Positions 27,947-37,660 of a stretch of DNA of 64,000 bases are shown here, piece after piece. This stretch comes from Plebeiibacterium marinum (lineage in GTDB: Bacteria > Bacteroidota > Bacteroidia > Bacteroidales > Marinilabiliaceae). The notes below the pieces were generated by a model that worked only from the letters and a program-made list of their open reading frames with translations, was not told where the DNA came from and did no database searches. Positions within the stretch are counted from its first letter, which is position 1; each line of letters starts with the position of its first letter. The position numbers and the translations under genes are program-made. The stretch is taken from NCBI RefSeq assembly GCF_026013615.1, contig NZ_JAPDPI010000003.1, positions 62,001-126,000 on the forward strand, in the 5' to 3' direction.

Positions 27947-30196
27947 TTAAAGCTCAATATCTTTTGATAACCAGATATTTTCAGATGAATTACCTATCAT
28001 AACCTGATAAATTCCTGGTATCACTTCCCATTTAGATTGCTTTGCATTGTAGCTCTCCAAATCGTCATGGGTCAATGTCATTTTTATTACAGATGATTCG
28101 TCCACTTTTAGGTTCCTGGTTTTTGCAAACTTTTTAAGTTTCACTAAACCCTGAGGATCTTTTACATATACCTGAACCACTTCCTTACCTGCAAAATCGC
28201 CAACATTAGTAATCGTAAGATCACATTCAACTTCACCATTTTTATTGTGTGCGATTGAAATATCTTTAGCATCAAACGAAGTGTAAGAAAGTCCGTATCC
28301 GAATTCATAAGAAGGCTTAACCCCTTTTGCCAGGTAGTGTTTGTAACCTACATAACCACCCTCTGTATATGCAACTTCTTTGGGATCATTTGCGGGATCG
28401 GGAAAATATGTTGCAGAAGGAACATCTGTATATTTATTTGGGAAGGTCATGCTCAGTTTACCGGAAGGGGAAACCTGACCTGATAATATCTGAGCAATAG
28501 CGGTACCGGCTTCCTGACCAGGTTGCCAGACCAATAAAATAGCATCTGCATAGTTTTTCCATGATGCTGTTTCAATCACTCCGCCAATGTTTAGAACAAC
28601 TATTAATTTTTTGTTTTTGGCATGAAAGACTCTGGATAGCTTTTTAAGCATCTGTTGCTCTTCCTGCGTTAAAGCAAAATCATCTTCAATTTTTCTATCT
28701 GCAAACTCTCCCGAGGTTCTGGAGATTGTAAATAATCCCAGGTCGCAGGAAGAAGCATATTTATTCAGTTCGTTAACCGACCATTCTTTTTCTTTTAACA
28801 TGATGTCCGGCTGAAAATAAGATGATTTCTCTCCCACCCTCTTCTTCTCGCTTTCAACATGTGCTTCGTATATCCCTTCTAACTCTTTAGGTATGGCATA
28901 CCCCTGGGCTAACAAACCTTCATTTAAAGAAATGGTATATGCCCGGTTAACATTACCACTACCTGTTCCAACAGCAATTGTTTGGTATGTTCCCATTCCA
29001 AAAGCTGCGATATTTTTTATTTTTTGTGTAAATGGCAATGCACCTTTTTCATTTTTTAGCAAAACCATACCTTCCAATGCAATCTGTTCAGCTATTTTAG
29101 CATGAGCTTTTAAGTCCGGTGTTTCCGAATATGCATATTTTTTAAACCGGGGTGTTTTTTTAATTACATCCAGGATTCTATCTACATTTCTATCCACAAA
29201 TTTCTCATCCAACTCGCCATTTCTTACGGCTTTAACAATTTTTTCAGCGATATAGAAGCTTCCGGGCATCAGTAGATCATTACCCGCAATCACTTGTTGA
29301 ATTCTATCTCTTCCGGCAAACCAGTCTGTCATTACCAAACCATCAAATCCCCACGACTTTCTAAGTATGGAATCCAGTAAAACAGGATTTTCGGAACAAT
29401 ACACACCGTTAATTTTGTTATAAGCCGACATAACCGTCCATGGATGTGATTTTTTAACTGCTATTTCAAATCCCTTTAAATAAGTTTCATGTAATGTTTT
29501 TTCATCTATTTTAGCATCAATAGACATGCGGTTGGTTTCATTATTATTTGCAGCAAAGTGTTTGATGGAAGTACCAACACCCATTGATTGCACACCATTC
29601 ACCATAGCAGCAGCCATCTCACCTGAAATCAGCGGATCCTCTGAATAATACTCAAAATTTCTACCGCCAAGAGGATTACGATGTATGTTCAGCGCCGGAG
29701 CTAAAAGAATATCCACACCATACTCCAGGGCTTCTTTACCCATACATTCACCCACGCGCCGAACAGTAGCTGTATCCCATGAACAGGCTAATAATGTTTC
29801 AATTGGGAATGCTGTAGCATAATAGGTCTTTGCAGTATCTGGTCGCAACGGATCAATACGCACCCCTGCCGGGCCATCGGCTAAAACAATTGCCGGAATC
29901 CCTAAACGGGGCACCCCATAGGTAGTTCCTGCAGCTCCGGGTACAATTTTTTCGGTGTGCCCCACAACAGGAGGTTGGGTATTAAACAATGTATCTGCAC
30001 CGCCAAAACCTGACGGGTATCCCCGGGGAAATCCCGGGTCATTACCCACCAGCACCTGTGCTTTTTCTTCTAAAGTCATTGCTGCAATAACTTCCTGGTT
30101 TGAACTTTTACCCAGCTCAATTTTCTTTGGCGTACAACTGGCAATCACAAATGCCCCAAGTATTAATGTGATATTTTGTCGGCTTAAAAATCTCAT
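27947..30196 (-). CDS. GH3 beta-glycosidase lipoprotein (PGAAGTT/ITDW type)
   Basis: This 749-residue lipoprotein (..GAFVIASC, Cys21) belongs to the GH3 branch with the N-terminal IVPGAAGTTYGVPRLGIPAIVLADGPAGVRI signature (first half) and nucleophile Asp291 in GLVMTDW. The sandwich domain carries ISRTSGEFADRK. A fibronectin-III-like domain closes the protein (ITNVGDFAGKEVVQVY). It resembles the two tandem GH3 at 44-49 kb more than the BglX-like GH3 beside it, so this locus encodes two GH3 subtypes. It is the first enzyme behind susD, after a strong hairpin. Beta-glucosidase activity is likely, but xylosidase or other exo-beta activity is possible. Confidence 0.92.
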   Translation of the reverse strand: MRFLSRQNITLILGAFVIASCTPKKIELGKSSNQEVIAAMTLEEKAQVLVGNDPGFPRGYPSGFGGADTLFNTQPPVVGHTEKIVPGAAGTTYGVPRLGIPAIVLADGPAGVRIDPLRPDTAKTYYATAFPIETLLACSWDTATVRRVGECMGKEALEYGVDILLAPALNIHRNPLGGRNFEYYSEDPLISGEMAAAMVNGVQSMGVGTSIKHFAANNNETNRMSIDAKIDEKTLHETYLKGFEIAVKKSHPWTVMSAYNKINGVYCSENPVLLDSILRKSWGFDGLVMTDWFAGRDRIQQVIAGNDLLMPGSFYIAEKIVKAVRNGELDEKFVDRNVDRILDVIKKTPRFKKYAYSETPDLKAHAKIAEQIALEGMVLLKNEKGALPFTQKIKNIAAFGMGTYQTIAVGTGSGNVNRAYTISLNEGLLAQGYAIPKELEGIYEAHVESEKKRVGEKSSYFQPDIMLKEKEWSVNELNKYASSCDLGLFTISRTSGEFADRKIEDDFALTQEEQQMLKKLSRVFHAKNKKLIVVLNIGGVIETASWKNYADAILLVWQPGQEAGTAIAQILSGQVSPSGKLSMTFPNKYTDVPSATYFPDPANDPKEVAYTEGGYVGYKHYLAKGVKPSYEFGYGLSYTSFDAKDISIAHNKNGEVECDLTITNVGDFAGKEVVQVYVKDPQGLVKLKKFAKTRNLKVDESSVIKMTLTHDDLESYNAKQSKWEVIPGIYQVMIGNSSENIWLSKDIEL

Positions 30197-30309
30197 CTCA
30201 ATAATTTATATTTTCAATTAAAATCTGAAGAATAAAGGATGTATCTACCCCATTACCACTTATGTGAGAATAAGCAGTTTATATTAAATCAGTAAAAAAC
30301 ATTGTAATT

Positions 30310-30344
30310 GTAATCCTGGTAATCATAGTAGATACCAGGATTAC
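30310..30344. terminator. 12-bp perfect hairpin between susD and GH3
   Basis: GTAATCCTGGTA and TACCAGGATTAC pair exactly with an 11-nt loop, 13 nt after the susD stop on the minus strand. Without a T run it is more likely an attenuator or RNA-processing barrier that keeps susCD mRNA more abundant than the enzymes downstream. Confidence 0.55.
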
Positions 30345-30356
30345 ATAACTTATCTG

Positions 30357-31871
30357 TTAGTAGTCATCATTTTGTGTTAACAATGGATTAATTCTGATTT
30401 GTCCATCAGGTATTGGGAATAAAAGTCGATGTGCATCTATCTGATATGAATCAGCTGTAGGAGATACTCCTGCAGGGTAATAGTATGCCTGAGGATTCGC
30501 TAATACTTTAGCACAGTGCGCCTGCATTACTTCTAAAGCTTTTCCTGTTCTAACTAAATCTAACCAACGTTTGTTTTCAAATGCCAGTTCAAATTGTCTT
30601 TCTAACATAATCGCATCTCGTAACTCACTCTGATCTGCAATAGCTAGTTCCGATAATCCGGTTCTGGAATGTGCATGTACTGCATTTAAATATGCCAGAG
30701 CTTCACTTGATCTGCCACCTTGTTCATTAACAGCTTCTGCTAACATTAATAATACTTCTGCATATCGGTAAACTGGCCAGTCTTCATCACAATGTGGGAA
30801 TATTTCACATCCATGAGAAAACTTCTTTACATAAGGTTGATTTTCATAAATCTCTCCTGTAAAAAATGCAATTGAAGCTTCAAATCGTAAGTCGTTTTCA
30901 TCAAATAAAGCAACTAAATCTGGTGTTGGAGCATTCCATCCTGCATATTGATTGTTACCGCTATTATCTGGATAACCATCAAGAACTCCCGGGCTACTTA
31001 GCGATGGTAAAAAGTTTACACCAAAATAACTGGATGTACCTTTGGTATCATCTGCTGCATACTGAACCTCAAAGATCATCTCATTATTATTCTTGTTTGA
31101 AGGATTAAAAACCGAAGCATAATCATCTAATAATGAATAACCAGTTACATTTAACAAAGCATCCTCAGCATTTGACCACTCTTCCAATACCAGGTATACA
31201 TTTCCCAATAAGGTATAAGCTGCTCCATTAGTCACATAGCCTGCTGCTTGTTCACTAACTGAAGGTAAGATACTGGCAGCTTCTTTGGCATCTTTAATGA
31301 TTTGCTCATAAACTGCAGTGGCACTTGTTCTTCCCACAATTGTTTCATCATAGGTAGTAGGTGCTTCAATTACCAAGGGCACATCTCCAAAATATTGAAC
31401 CAAATCAAAATAGGCAAAAGCTCTTAAAAATAAGGCTTGTCCCTTGTAATTATTTCGGGCACTTTCACTGATATCAGCATCGTCAACACGAGCTAAAATC
31501 TGATTCGCTCTACCAATGATGATATAATTATTATCGTATTTTGTAGAAATTGCGCCACCATTAGCGTCATCTATAAATTGATCGATATACTCACGATCTG
31601 CATACCCCCTGTTGTTCATATTATACATAAAACAGGTGTTATCTGACCGCATTTCACCCATGGCCCAAGCTCCATAATCAGCTAATCCATTACCATATAT
31701 GCTCCTCAAAGGAACATACATTCCTACATTAGCTAACTCAAAATCAGACTCTGTTTGATAAAAACTTTCTGCTGATACTTTAGTTACATCCAGATTTGTT
31801 AAATAATCATCGTTACATGACGAAAAACAAAGTAAACCAATGATTAATGATGTTAATATATATTGTTTCAT
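30357..31871 (-). CDS. SusD/RagB-family glycan-binding lipoprotein (third pair)
   Basis: From the preferred start MKQYILTSLIIGLLCFSSC (lipid Cys19) the protein has 504 residues. The frame is open for seven more codons, but a start there would begin immediately after the susC stop and would displace the lipoprotein signal. SusD features are YKGQALFLRAFAYFDLVQYFGDVPLV, YRYAEVLLMLAEAVNEQGG, ERQFELAFENKRWLDLVRTGK and the final LFPIPDGQIRINPLLTQN. It pairs with the STN-type SusC upstream. The GH3, six-hairpin and GH3 enzymes downstream suggest a beta-glucoside-containing glycan. Confidence 0.94.
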   Translation of the reverse strand: MKQYILTSLIIGLLCFSSCNDDYLTNLDVTKVSAESFYQTESDFELANVGMYVPLRSIYGNGLADYGAWAMGEMRSDNTCFMYNMNNRGYADREYIDQFIDDANGGAISTKYDNNYIIIGRANQILARVDDADISESARNNYKGQALFLRAFAYFDLVQYFGDVPLVIEAPTTYDETIVGRTSATAVYEQIIKDAKEAASILPSVSEQAAGYVTNGAAYTLLGNVYLVLEEWSNAEDALLNVTGYSLLDDYASVFNPSNKNNNEMIFEVQYAADDTKGTSSYFGVNFLPSLSSPGVLDGYPDNSGNNQYAGWNAPTPDLVALFDENDLRFEASIAFFTGEIYENQPYVKKFSHGCEIFPHCDEDWPVYRYAEVLLMLAEAVNEQGGRSSEALAYLNAVHAHSRTGLSELAIADQSELRDAIMLERQFELAFENKRWLDLVRTGKALEVMQAHCAKVLANPQAYYYPAGVSPTADSYQIDAHRLLFPIPDGQIRINPLLTQNDDY

Positions 31872-31892
31872 GTGTTTATATTTTTGAATCAT

Positions 31893-34800
31893 TTATAAAG
31901 TAACATTTAGTCCAACAGTAAAAGTTCTTGGCACAGGATAAGTGGTATAATCCACACCTGATTCAATTCCTCCTGCAGAAGAAACTTCCGGGTTATTTCC
32001 CGGGTAATCAGTAAATACATAAGCCTGCTGAACACTTCCGTATACTCTCAAGTTCTTAACAACTTTACCTCGAATAGGTAATTTATATCCCAGTGTAATA
32101 TTTTTAATTGTAAAATAACTTCCATCATATACAAACTTCGAACTCATCCAGTCACGTTCCTGGCCTGTTGTTCCGGCAATTACTTTACCATATCTTCCGT
32201 CTCCCGGGTTATCTTCTGACCTCCAACGTCTATCTACAGCTTTATATACATTAAAAGAACCGTCTAAGTTTGTAGTAAAACGCTCCTGATAATTAATAAT
32301 ATCGTGACCAAAAGCACCAGAGCAAACAATAGACAGGTCGAAATTTTTATAAGAGAAGTTATTTGTAAAACCAAGTGTAAAATCAGGAGATGCCTGACCT
32401 ATTATTGTTTGATCCCGACTATCATTAGTTACCTTTCCATCCCCATTAATATCGGCATATTTTACAGTTCCAACTTCGGCTCCGTCATGATGAGGAGAAT
32501 TATCAAAGTCCTCCTGATCCATATATACACCTTCCCATTTTAATCCATATAACTGACCGATTGGGTGACCTACTCTAGTAATTGATGATCCTCGTTGTAT
32601 ATCTGAATTAGCAGTTCCTAGCTTAACTGCATTATTACGAGTAAAAGCAATGTTAAAGTTTGTGGTCCAATTAAACTTACCAACCATATTTTTAGTTGTC
32701 AATGCAAATTCATGTCCCCATGACTCAAATTCTCCAATATTAGTTATATAACTATAAAAACCTGAAGAGATAGGAATATCTACCGCATACAGTAAATCTT
32801 CTGTATTTCGCTTATAGTAATCATAGCTTAAATATACTCTGTCGTTATATAAACCAATATCGGCACCTAAATCATATTCAGTAGTTTTTTCCCAGCCTAA
32901 TTCGGTGTTATTCAAACCTTCCATACTTTTACCATTGGTATAGATACCATTTACAGGATTGTTTGTTTCTGTCATATTAGCATACTGTGTATAGTTACCA
33001 ATATTATTATTACCTGTAACACCATAACTGGCACGTAGTTTTAAGAAAGATACTTTATCAAAGTTTTTCATAAAATTTTCTTCAGTCACAACCCAACCTA
33101 CTGAAGCAGAAGGGAAAGTTCCCCAGCGATTATCTGATCCAAAACGAGATGATCCATCTCTACGAAAAGCAGCTGATACAATATATTTTCCATTGTAATC
33201 GTAATTAACACGTCCTAATACTGACATTAACGACCATTCTTCAATGTCGGTAGACCCTGTGATTGTAGTTGCTGCATTAAATGTTTTTACATCATTATTG
33301 GCATATCCTCTGGCAGTAAACGATCCACTTTCTCCATAAGCACTTTGTGCTGAAGTACCTGCCAAGATTTCAAAGTTATGTCCACCGGCTAATGTCTTTT
33401 TATAAGTTGCGGTATTTTCCCATAACCATGAATATCCAAAATTATTTCCATGAGTAGCATATATTCTGTTAGCATCACTTTCGTTAGGCGGATTAAAAAT
33501 CCCCCCTGCAGTAGATGGGTTCCAGAAATCGGAAGTACTGTTCGCTAAATCGATACCCCCGGATGTTTTAAATGTTAAGCCCTCAATAGGTTCATACTCG
33601 AAAAAGGCAGTAGACATTAAGCCAATATTCTTCCCTTTGTTTTCAACCTCTTTTACCTGGCGGTACCAGTTTGGCCCTGCAGAAGCACCATATGGATTAT
33701 ATCCCCAATTACCTGCATCAATAGGAAGTGTACCATCCTCATTTTTGTACGGCGCTAAAGGAGATGTTAGCAATGCTCCCTGTATCACACTAGGCGTATC
33801 GTACCAGGTACCATCACTTTGAGGTGACTTATTGGTTGAAATTGTATTGGCTACATTTACACCCACTCTCATTTTATCATTAAACTTATATTCCGAATTG
33901 ATTCTCAATGAATAACGCTTATAATCAGAATTTAACAGCACCCCTTCCTGGTTAAAGAATCCACCAACAACAGATGATTTAAATTTATCCTTACTGACAC
34001 TATAGGATACTGAATAATTCTCAATTACAGCATTTCGTGTTACTACATCAAACCAATCAGTTCCTTTTCCATATTGTTCAGGATTCTGGAATGCTTCAGG
34101 AACAGCCCAACCATTTTCTTCTGCAATTTCCTTTTTAAACTGAGCAAACTCTGTGGCATTCATCATATCAGGCTTGGTTTCCTCAGGAATAATCTGAACC
34201 CCACGATACATATTTACTGTAAGTTGTGCCTGACCATGTTTTGCCTGTTTTGTAGTAATCATTACTACACCATTTGCTGCACGAGATCCATACAAAGCTG
34301 TAGATGATGCATCCTTTAAAACTGAAATACTTTCAATTTCATCAGGATTTATATTGGCAATATCTCCTGTAATTGGAAATCCATCAACAACATACAACGG
34401 GTCATTACCTGCATTGATAGAAGCCTGGCCTCGAACTCTGATAGACATTCCTTGTCCGGGTATACCTGTAGTTTGATTTATCACAACTCCGGCTAATTTA
34501 CCTTGCACTTTCTGCGTTAACTGAGCTGTTGGAATATCATCCAGTTCTTCCGTTTCCAGACTTTGTACCGCACCAGTTACATTTCTTTTAGATAATTTAC
34601 CATAACCAACAGCAATCACCTCATCCAAACCAATATTTTCCTGAGCCATGGTGATATTGATAACCATTTTGTTACCCACAATAATTTCCTGGCTTTTCAT
34701 ACCAATAAAAGAAAATACCAAAGTAGCCCCTTCAGGCACATTAGCTATGGAATAATTCCCATCAATATCAGTAATAGTTCCGTTGGTTGTCCCTTTAACA

Positions 34801-35243
34801 ATGACTGACACTCCGGGGATGATTTCACCTGCCTCATCCTTTACAACGCCTGTTACAGAAAGCACCTGTTGGTTTAAAGTATTTGGGGCCAGAATAATTT
34901 TATTATCATAAACCTCGTACCCTATATTGGTTCCTTCAAATAATTCATCCAGAATATTATGTATAGCCTCATTTTGTGCATTAACACTTACTTTTTTGTC
35001 TACATTAATCAGTTTTGAATTATATAAAAAATAGAACTCACTCTTACTCTCTATCTCTTCTAAAACCTCTGCCACCGAAGAATTGGACATTTCCAATGAC
35101 ACTTTTGTTTTTTGAGCATAGGATGTTTCTGCAAATATATTTGCGACTCCCAAAACTAAAAGCAAAACAACAATTCGCATAATTCTAAAGGTTTTTTTAA
35201 GGGCATAAGAATCCCATACCCTTAATAAATGGATTTTTTTCAT
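31893..35243 (-). CDS. SusC/RagA-family TonB-dependent transporter with STN domain (third)
   Basis: A 1116-residue transporter with signal/anchor start, STN domain (about 48-118, VSLEMSNSSVAEVLEEIESKS), carboxypeptidase-regulatory-like domain (about 128-212, GTTNGTITDIDGNYSI), plug (DPLYVVDGFPITGD, LKDASSTALYGSRAANGV) and barrel ending PRTFTVGLNVTL. The STN domain and the FecR/sigma genes upstream mark it as the sensing transporter of this PUL. It is similar in layout to the SusC at 3.0-6.4 kb, including a plus-strand terminator-like hairpin between the fecR stop and its start. Confidence 0.95.
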   Translation of the reverse strand: MKKIHLLRVWDSYALKKTFRIMRIVVLLLVLGVANIFAETSYAQKTKVSLEMSNSSVAEVLEEIESKSEFYFLYNSKLINVDKKVSVNAQNEAIHNILDELFEGTNIGYEVYDNKIILAPNTLNQQVLSVTGVVKDEAGEIIPGVSVIVKGTTNGTITDIDGNYSIANVPEGATLVFSFIGMKSQEIIVGNKMVINITMAQENIGLDEVIAVGYGKLSKRNVTGAVQSLETEELDDIPTAQLTQKVQGKLAGVVINQTTGIPGQGMSIRVRGQASINAGNDPLYVVDGFPITGDIANINPDEIESISVLKDASSTALYGSRAANGVVMITTKQAKHGQAQLTVNMYRGVQIIPEETKPDMMNATEFAQFKKEIAEENGWAVPEAFQNPEQYGKGTDWFDVVTRNAVIENYSVSYSVSKDKFKSSVVGGFFNQEGVLLNSDYKRYSLRINSEYKFNDKMRVGVNVANTISTNKSPQSDGTWYDTPSVIQGALLTSPLAPYKNEDGTLPIDAGNWGYNPYGASAGPNWYRQVKEVENKGKNIGLMSTAFFEYEPIEGLTFKTSGGIDLANSTSDFWNPSTAGGIFNPPNESDANRIYATHGNNFGYSWLWENTATYKKTLAGGHNFEILAGTSAQSAYGESGSFTARGYANNDVKTFNAATTITGSTDIEEWSLMSVLGRVNYDYNGKYIVSAAFRRDGSSRFGSDNRWGTFPSASVGWVVTEENFMKNFDKVSFLKLRASYGVTGNNNIGNYTQYANMTETNNPVNGIYTNGKSMEGLNNTELGWEKTTEYDLGADIGLYNDRVYLSYDYYKRNTEDLLYAVDIPISSGFYSYITNIGEFESWGHEFALTTKNMVGKFNWTTNFNIAFTRNNAVKLGTANSDIQRGSSITRVGHPIGQLYGLKWEGVYMDQEDFDNSPHHDGAEVGTVKYADINGDGKVTNDSRDQTIIGQASPDFTLGFTNNFSYKNFDLSIVCSGAFGHDIINYQERFTTNLDGSFNVYKAVDRRWRSEDNPGDGRYGKVIAGTTGQERDWMSSKFVYDGSYFTIKNITLGYKLPIRGKVVKNLRVYGSVQQAYVFTDYPGNNPEVSSAGGIESGVDYTTYPVPRTFTVGLNVTL

Positions 35244-35286
35244 AAATTTGTAATGTTTTACGTGAACGAATAAAAATTTTATTTTT

Positions 35287-35320
35287 CAGGGAGCTGTTGG
35301 CGCAGTTCCCTGTTTTTTTT
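35287..35320 (+). terminator. plus-strand terminator-like hairpin, antisense to the second fecR-susC gap
   Basis: CAGGGAGCTG pairs with CAGTTCCCTG (one G:U) around TTGGCG, followed by eight T on the plus strand (35313-35320). In the minus direction the stem is followed by A rather than T. No plus-strand gene lies before it. Position and polarity repeat those of the hairpin at 6431-6469. Confidence 0.6.
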
Positions 35321-35394
35321 ATCTAAGGAGATTTCTGATTATCTTTTGTTTTTATTTTCATAGATTTTTTTTTGATTTTAACCCACCTCAATAC

Positions 35395-35418
35395 ATAAGC
35401 AGCCGGCTATTTGCTTAT
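35395..35418. other. inverted repeat behind fecR
   Basis: ATAAGCA / TGCTTAT with a 10-nt GC-rich spacer, 30 nt after the fecR stop. Possible weak terminator or operator for the susC promoter, with no further support. Confidence 0.3.
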
Positions 35419-35447
35419 CGCTAAGGCGCATTGAATTTAACACTGAA

Positions 35448-36488
35448 TTATTTCTCTCTTTTGTAGATTTTAACTGATTTTTTTGTGAATTTCCCTGTTT
35501 TATCGGTTGTTCTTTTTTCTATTTTATATCCTATTGGCGAAGTTCGCGATAAAAGCTTTAACACCTCTTCAAGAGGTTCATTTTCAAAGGTTGCCCTAAA
35601 CGAATACTTCTCCAGATCCATATCTTCCAACGATATATCAACATTATACCAGCGCATCAATTTCTTTATAACAACAGGCATCTCTTCATCCCTGAATATG
35701 AGCAACCCATCTTTCCATCCCAACATATCGCTGGCATTAACATTGCTTAAAAGTATTTTTTTATCCTCGATATGCAGTTTTTCATTAGGTTTCATAATAA
35801 CTTGTTTTCCATGCATAGGAATCCCGCACATCACCTTTCCTTCCTCTAATAACACATTTGTAAAATCGTCATCCTCGTAAGCCTCTATTCCAAACTTAGT
35901 ACCCAAAACTTTTACATTAACTTTTGCGGTGCTTACAACAAACGGATGCTTTTCATCATGCGTAACTTCGAAAAATGCACTTCCTGATAAAGTTAAACTC
36001 CTGTTATTGCTAAACGGCAACGAGTAAGTCAGTTTTGATCCGGCATTCAGTACCCCTTTGGTTCCATCTGGTAAATCAAAATTAATTACCTGTCCCTGAT
36101 GCGATTCTATTGATATGGAAGAATATTGAGACGCGAGTAACTTATCATTCTTTGCATCCGCTAAAAAATACACAACCGAACTAACCACTATGGGGATGAG
36201 CAGAATGGCTGCAGCTAACTTATACCATTTAAAAATTCGGGTTTGAAACCTGTTTTTATCATGATGTTCCTTTACTCTTAGTATATGGTGAACTTTATGT
36301 AATATTGGCCTAAAATCCTTTTCCAGTTCAGTTTCTTCTTCTAAAACTTCAGTCCAATTATTAACCATAAAATCCTTGACCTCACTTTGATATTTGGTCC
36401 CACCCAATATATTATTGACTTGCTCGTCAGAGCAGTTTTTATCTGAAGTAATGTATTTTGATAATATGTCTTTTATTTCTTGCTTCAT
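35448..36488 (-). CDS. FecR-family anti-sigma factor (second)
   Basis: This 346-residue protein has a cytoplasmic N-terminal region, one membrane helix (about 90-110, LAAAILLIPIVVSSVVYFLA), a FecR domain (QVINFDLPDGTKGVLNAGSKL, SGSAFFEVTHDEKHPFVV, FTNVLLEEGKVMCGI) and a C-terminal DUF4974 domain (LLIFRDEEMPVVIKKLMRWYNVDISL). It should hold the sigma factor encoded 196 nt upstream and receive the signal from the STN domain of the SusC encoded 204 nt downstream. Confidence 0.93.
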   Translation of the reverse strand: MKQEIKDILSKYITSDKNCSDEQVNNILGGTKYQSEVKDFMVNNWTEVLEEETELEKDFRPILHKVHHILRVKEHHDKNRFQTRIFKWYKLAAAILLIPIVVSSVVYFLADAKNDKLLASQYSSISIESHQGQVINFDLPDGTKGVLNAGSKLTYSLPFSNNRSLTLSGSAFFEVTHDEKHPFVVSTAKVNVKVLGTKFGIEAYEDDDFTNVLLEEGKVMCGIPMHGKQVIMKPNEKLHIEDKKILLSNVNASDMLGWKDGLLIFRDEEMPVVIKKLMRWYNVDISLEDMDLEKYSFRATFENEPLEEVLKLLSRTSPIGYKIEKRTTDKTGKFTKKSVKIYKREK

Positions 36489-36634
36489 TTCATCTTAGTT
36501 TAAAACACATTTATATGATGCGTTTATATATAATATCCACAAGAAGTAAATTTTTACCGCTATTTTTTACTTTTTTTTAAAAAAAATTAACTTAAATTGG
36601 GTAAAGACTTAATTTTAAGCATCTTGCAAATAAG

Positions 36635-36676
36635 TCTCTTATCTCTAATCTCTTATCTCTTATCTAAAATCTAACG
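36635..36676. repeat. 7-bp tandem repeat array behind the second ECF sigma gene
   Basis: Six consecutive heptads on the plus strand: TCTCTTA, TCTCTAA, TCTCTTA, TCTCTTA, TCTAAAA, TCTAACG. They begin within 10 nt of the sigma stop and extend into the gap before fecR. The minus-strand unit ATAAGAG resembles the heptads found at 61025-61050 and 61197-61308. Confidence 0.8.
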
Positions 36677-36684
36677 ATCTGTTA

Positions 36685-37266
36685 TTAGTAGAACAGGTAC
36701 AAAAACAGCAATACGCCAAATGAAAGGTTACTGGCTTTAGATTTTAAAAACTTCAATGCCTCTGTCAGGTTATTGTCAACTGTACTTTTGGCAATGCTCA
36801 TTTGCTCGGCAATTTCTGTAGAAGTCATGCCATCAATACGGCTTTTGATAAAAATAATTCTCCTTTTTTCAGGCAATAGATTAATCAGCTTATTTACTTC
36901 AAGAAGTACTGATTTGTATTCAATCCTCTTTTCATCATCAAACGACATTTCGGAGTCAAGAAGCTGGTCGTTTATAAAGGATTGATGGCAGGCTTTTTTT
37001 CTGAAAAATTTTAATATTTCATTATGGGCAATTTTAAATATAAAGGCTTTAAAAGATAGTTCGGCTTTTAACTGCTGCCTGTTCTCCCATATTTTAACAA
37101 ACACAGTCTGAACTATTTCTTCAGAATCTGCTTCTGATTTCAAATAGTTTATAACGAAAACAAATATTTTTTTTGAATACAGATTAAATAATTCATCAAA
37201 ACTAGATATATCCCCTTTTTTTAACCCTTCAACTAATTGCGCATCTCTTGATGTATCCCTAAGCAT
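36685..37266 (-). CDS. ECF RNA polymerase sigma factor (second PUL)
   Basis: A 193-residue sigma factor. Region 2 is at about 20-90 (SFDELFNLYSKKIFVFVINYLKSEADSEE.., FKAFIFKIAHNEILKFFRK). Region 4 is at about 125-180 (LPEKRRIIFIKSRIDGMTSTEIAEQM, helix-turn-helix SIAKSTVDNNLTEALKFLKSK). The C-terminus is hydrophobic (LSFGVLLFLYLFY). It heads the composite PUL and is expected to drive susC at 35.2 kb once released from FecR. Upstream is an 800-nt non-coding stretch, so its own promoter lies there. Confidence 0.94.
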   Translation of the reverse strand: MLRDTSRDAQLVEGLKKGDISSFDELFNLYSKKIFVFVINYLKSEADSEEIVQTVFVKIWENRQQLKAELSFKAFIFKIAHNEILKFFRKKACHQSFINDQLLDSEMSFDDEKRIEYKSVLLEVNKLINLLPEKRRIIFIKSRIDGMTSTEIAEQMSIAKSTVDNNLTEALKFLKSKASNLSFGVLLFLYLFY

Positions 37267-37364
37267 CTGAATATTAATTTTATATAAAACCCAACCCTAT
37301 AAACCAACATCAAATTAAACAAAAAAAAAGGAATTTTCCATTGATATAAACCAAAACAATGACA

Positions 37365-37420
37365 CCTATCCTTGATAAACCCCAAAGCTATCATGCAGCA
37401 AACATGGGGATAGGGATAGG
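37365..37420. repeat. nested inverted repeat upstream of ECF sigma
   Basis: CCTATCC (37365-37371) pairs with GGATAGG (37414-37420), and inside it CCCCA (37380-37384) pairs with TGGGG (37405-37409). Could be a structured leader or an old terminator. Spacing between the two stems is unequal, so stability is uncertain. Confidence 0.4.
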
Positions 37421-37660
37421 AATCGTTTCTGTTTTTATTTCTGTTTGTTCTGTCCTCCTATGGTTTGACAAGCATATGTCGTCGTACTTACTATGGTTTT
37501 ACTATGCCTGTTTTATGGTCTTTCTTCGCTCCCTTAGAAGCAATACCGAAGCAAAGAACAATCAAAGAATGTGCATAGTCAACACAACCACAATACAACC
37601 ACAATACAAAGAAATAGCAACAAATATGCATAGGATTAGCAATGACTATGCATAGAAATA

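Noticed and set aside
35485-35880. 131-codon plus-strand frame
   Set aside because: Antisense shadow of fecR; no motif seen.
37359-37655. 98-codon plus-strand frame with a hydrophobic middle
   Set aside because: Overlaps the nested inverted repeat and runs up to the tandem repeats; the second half is Asn/Thr/Gln-rich with no domain. More likely chance than a gene.
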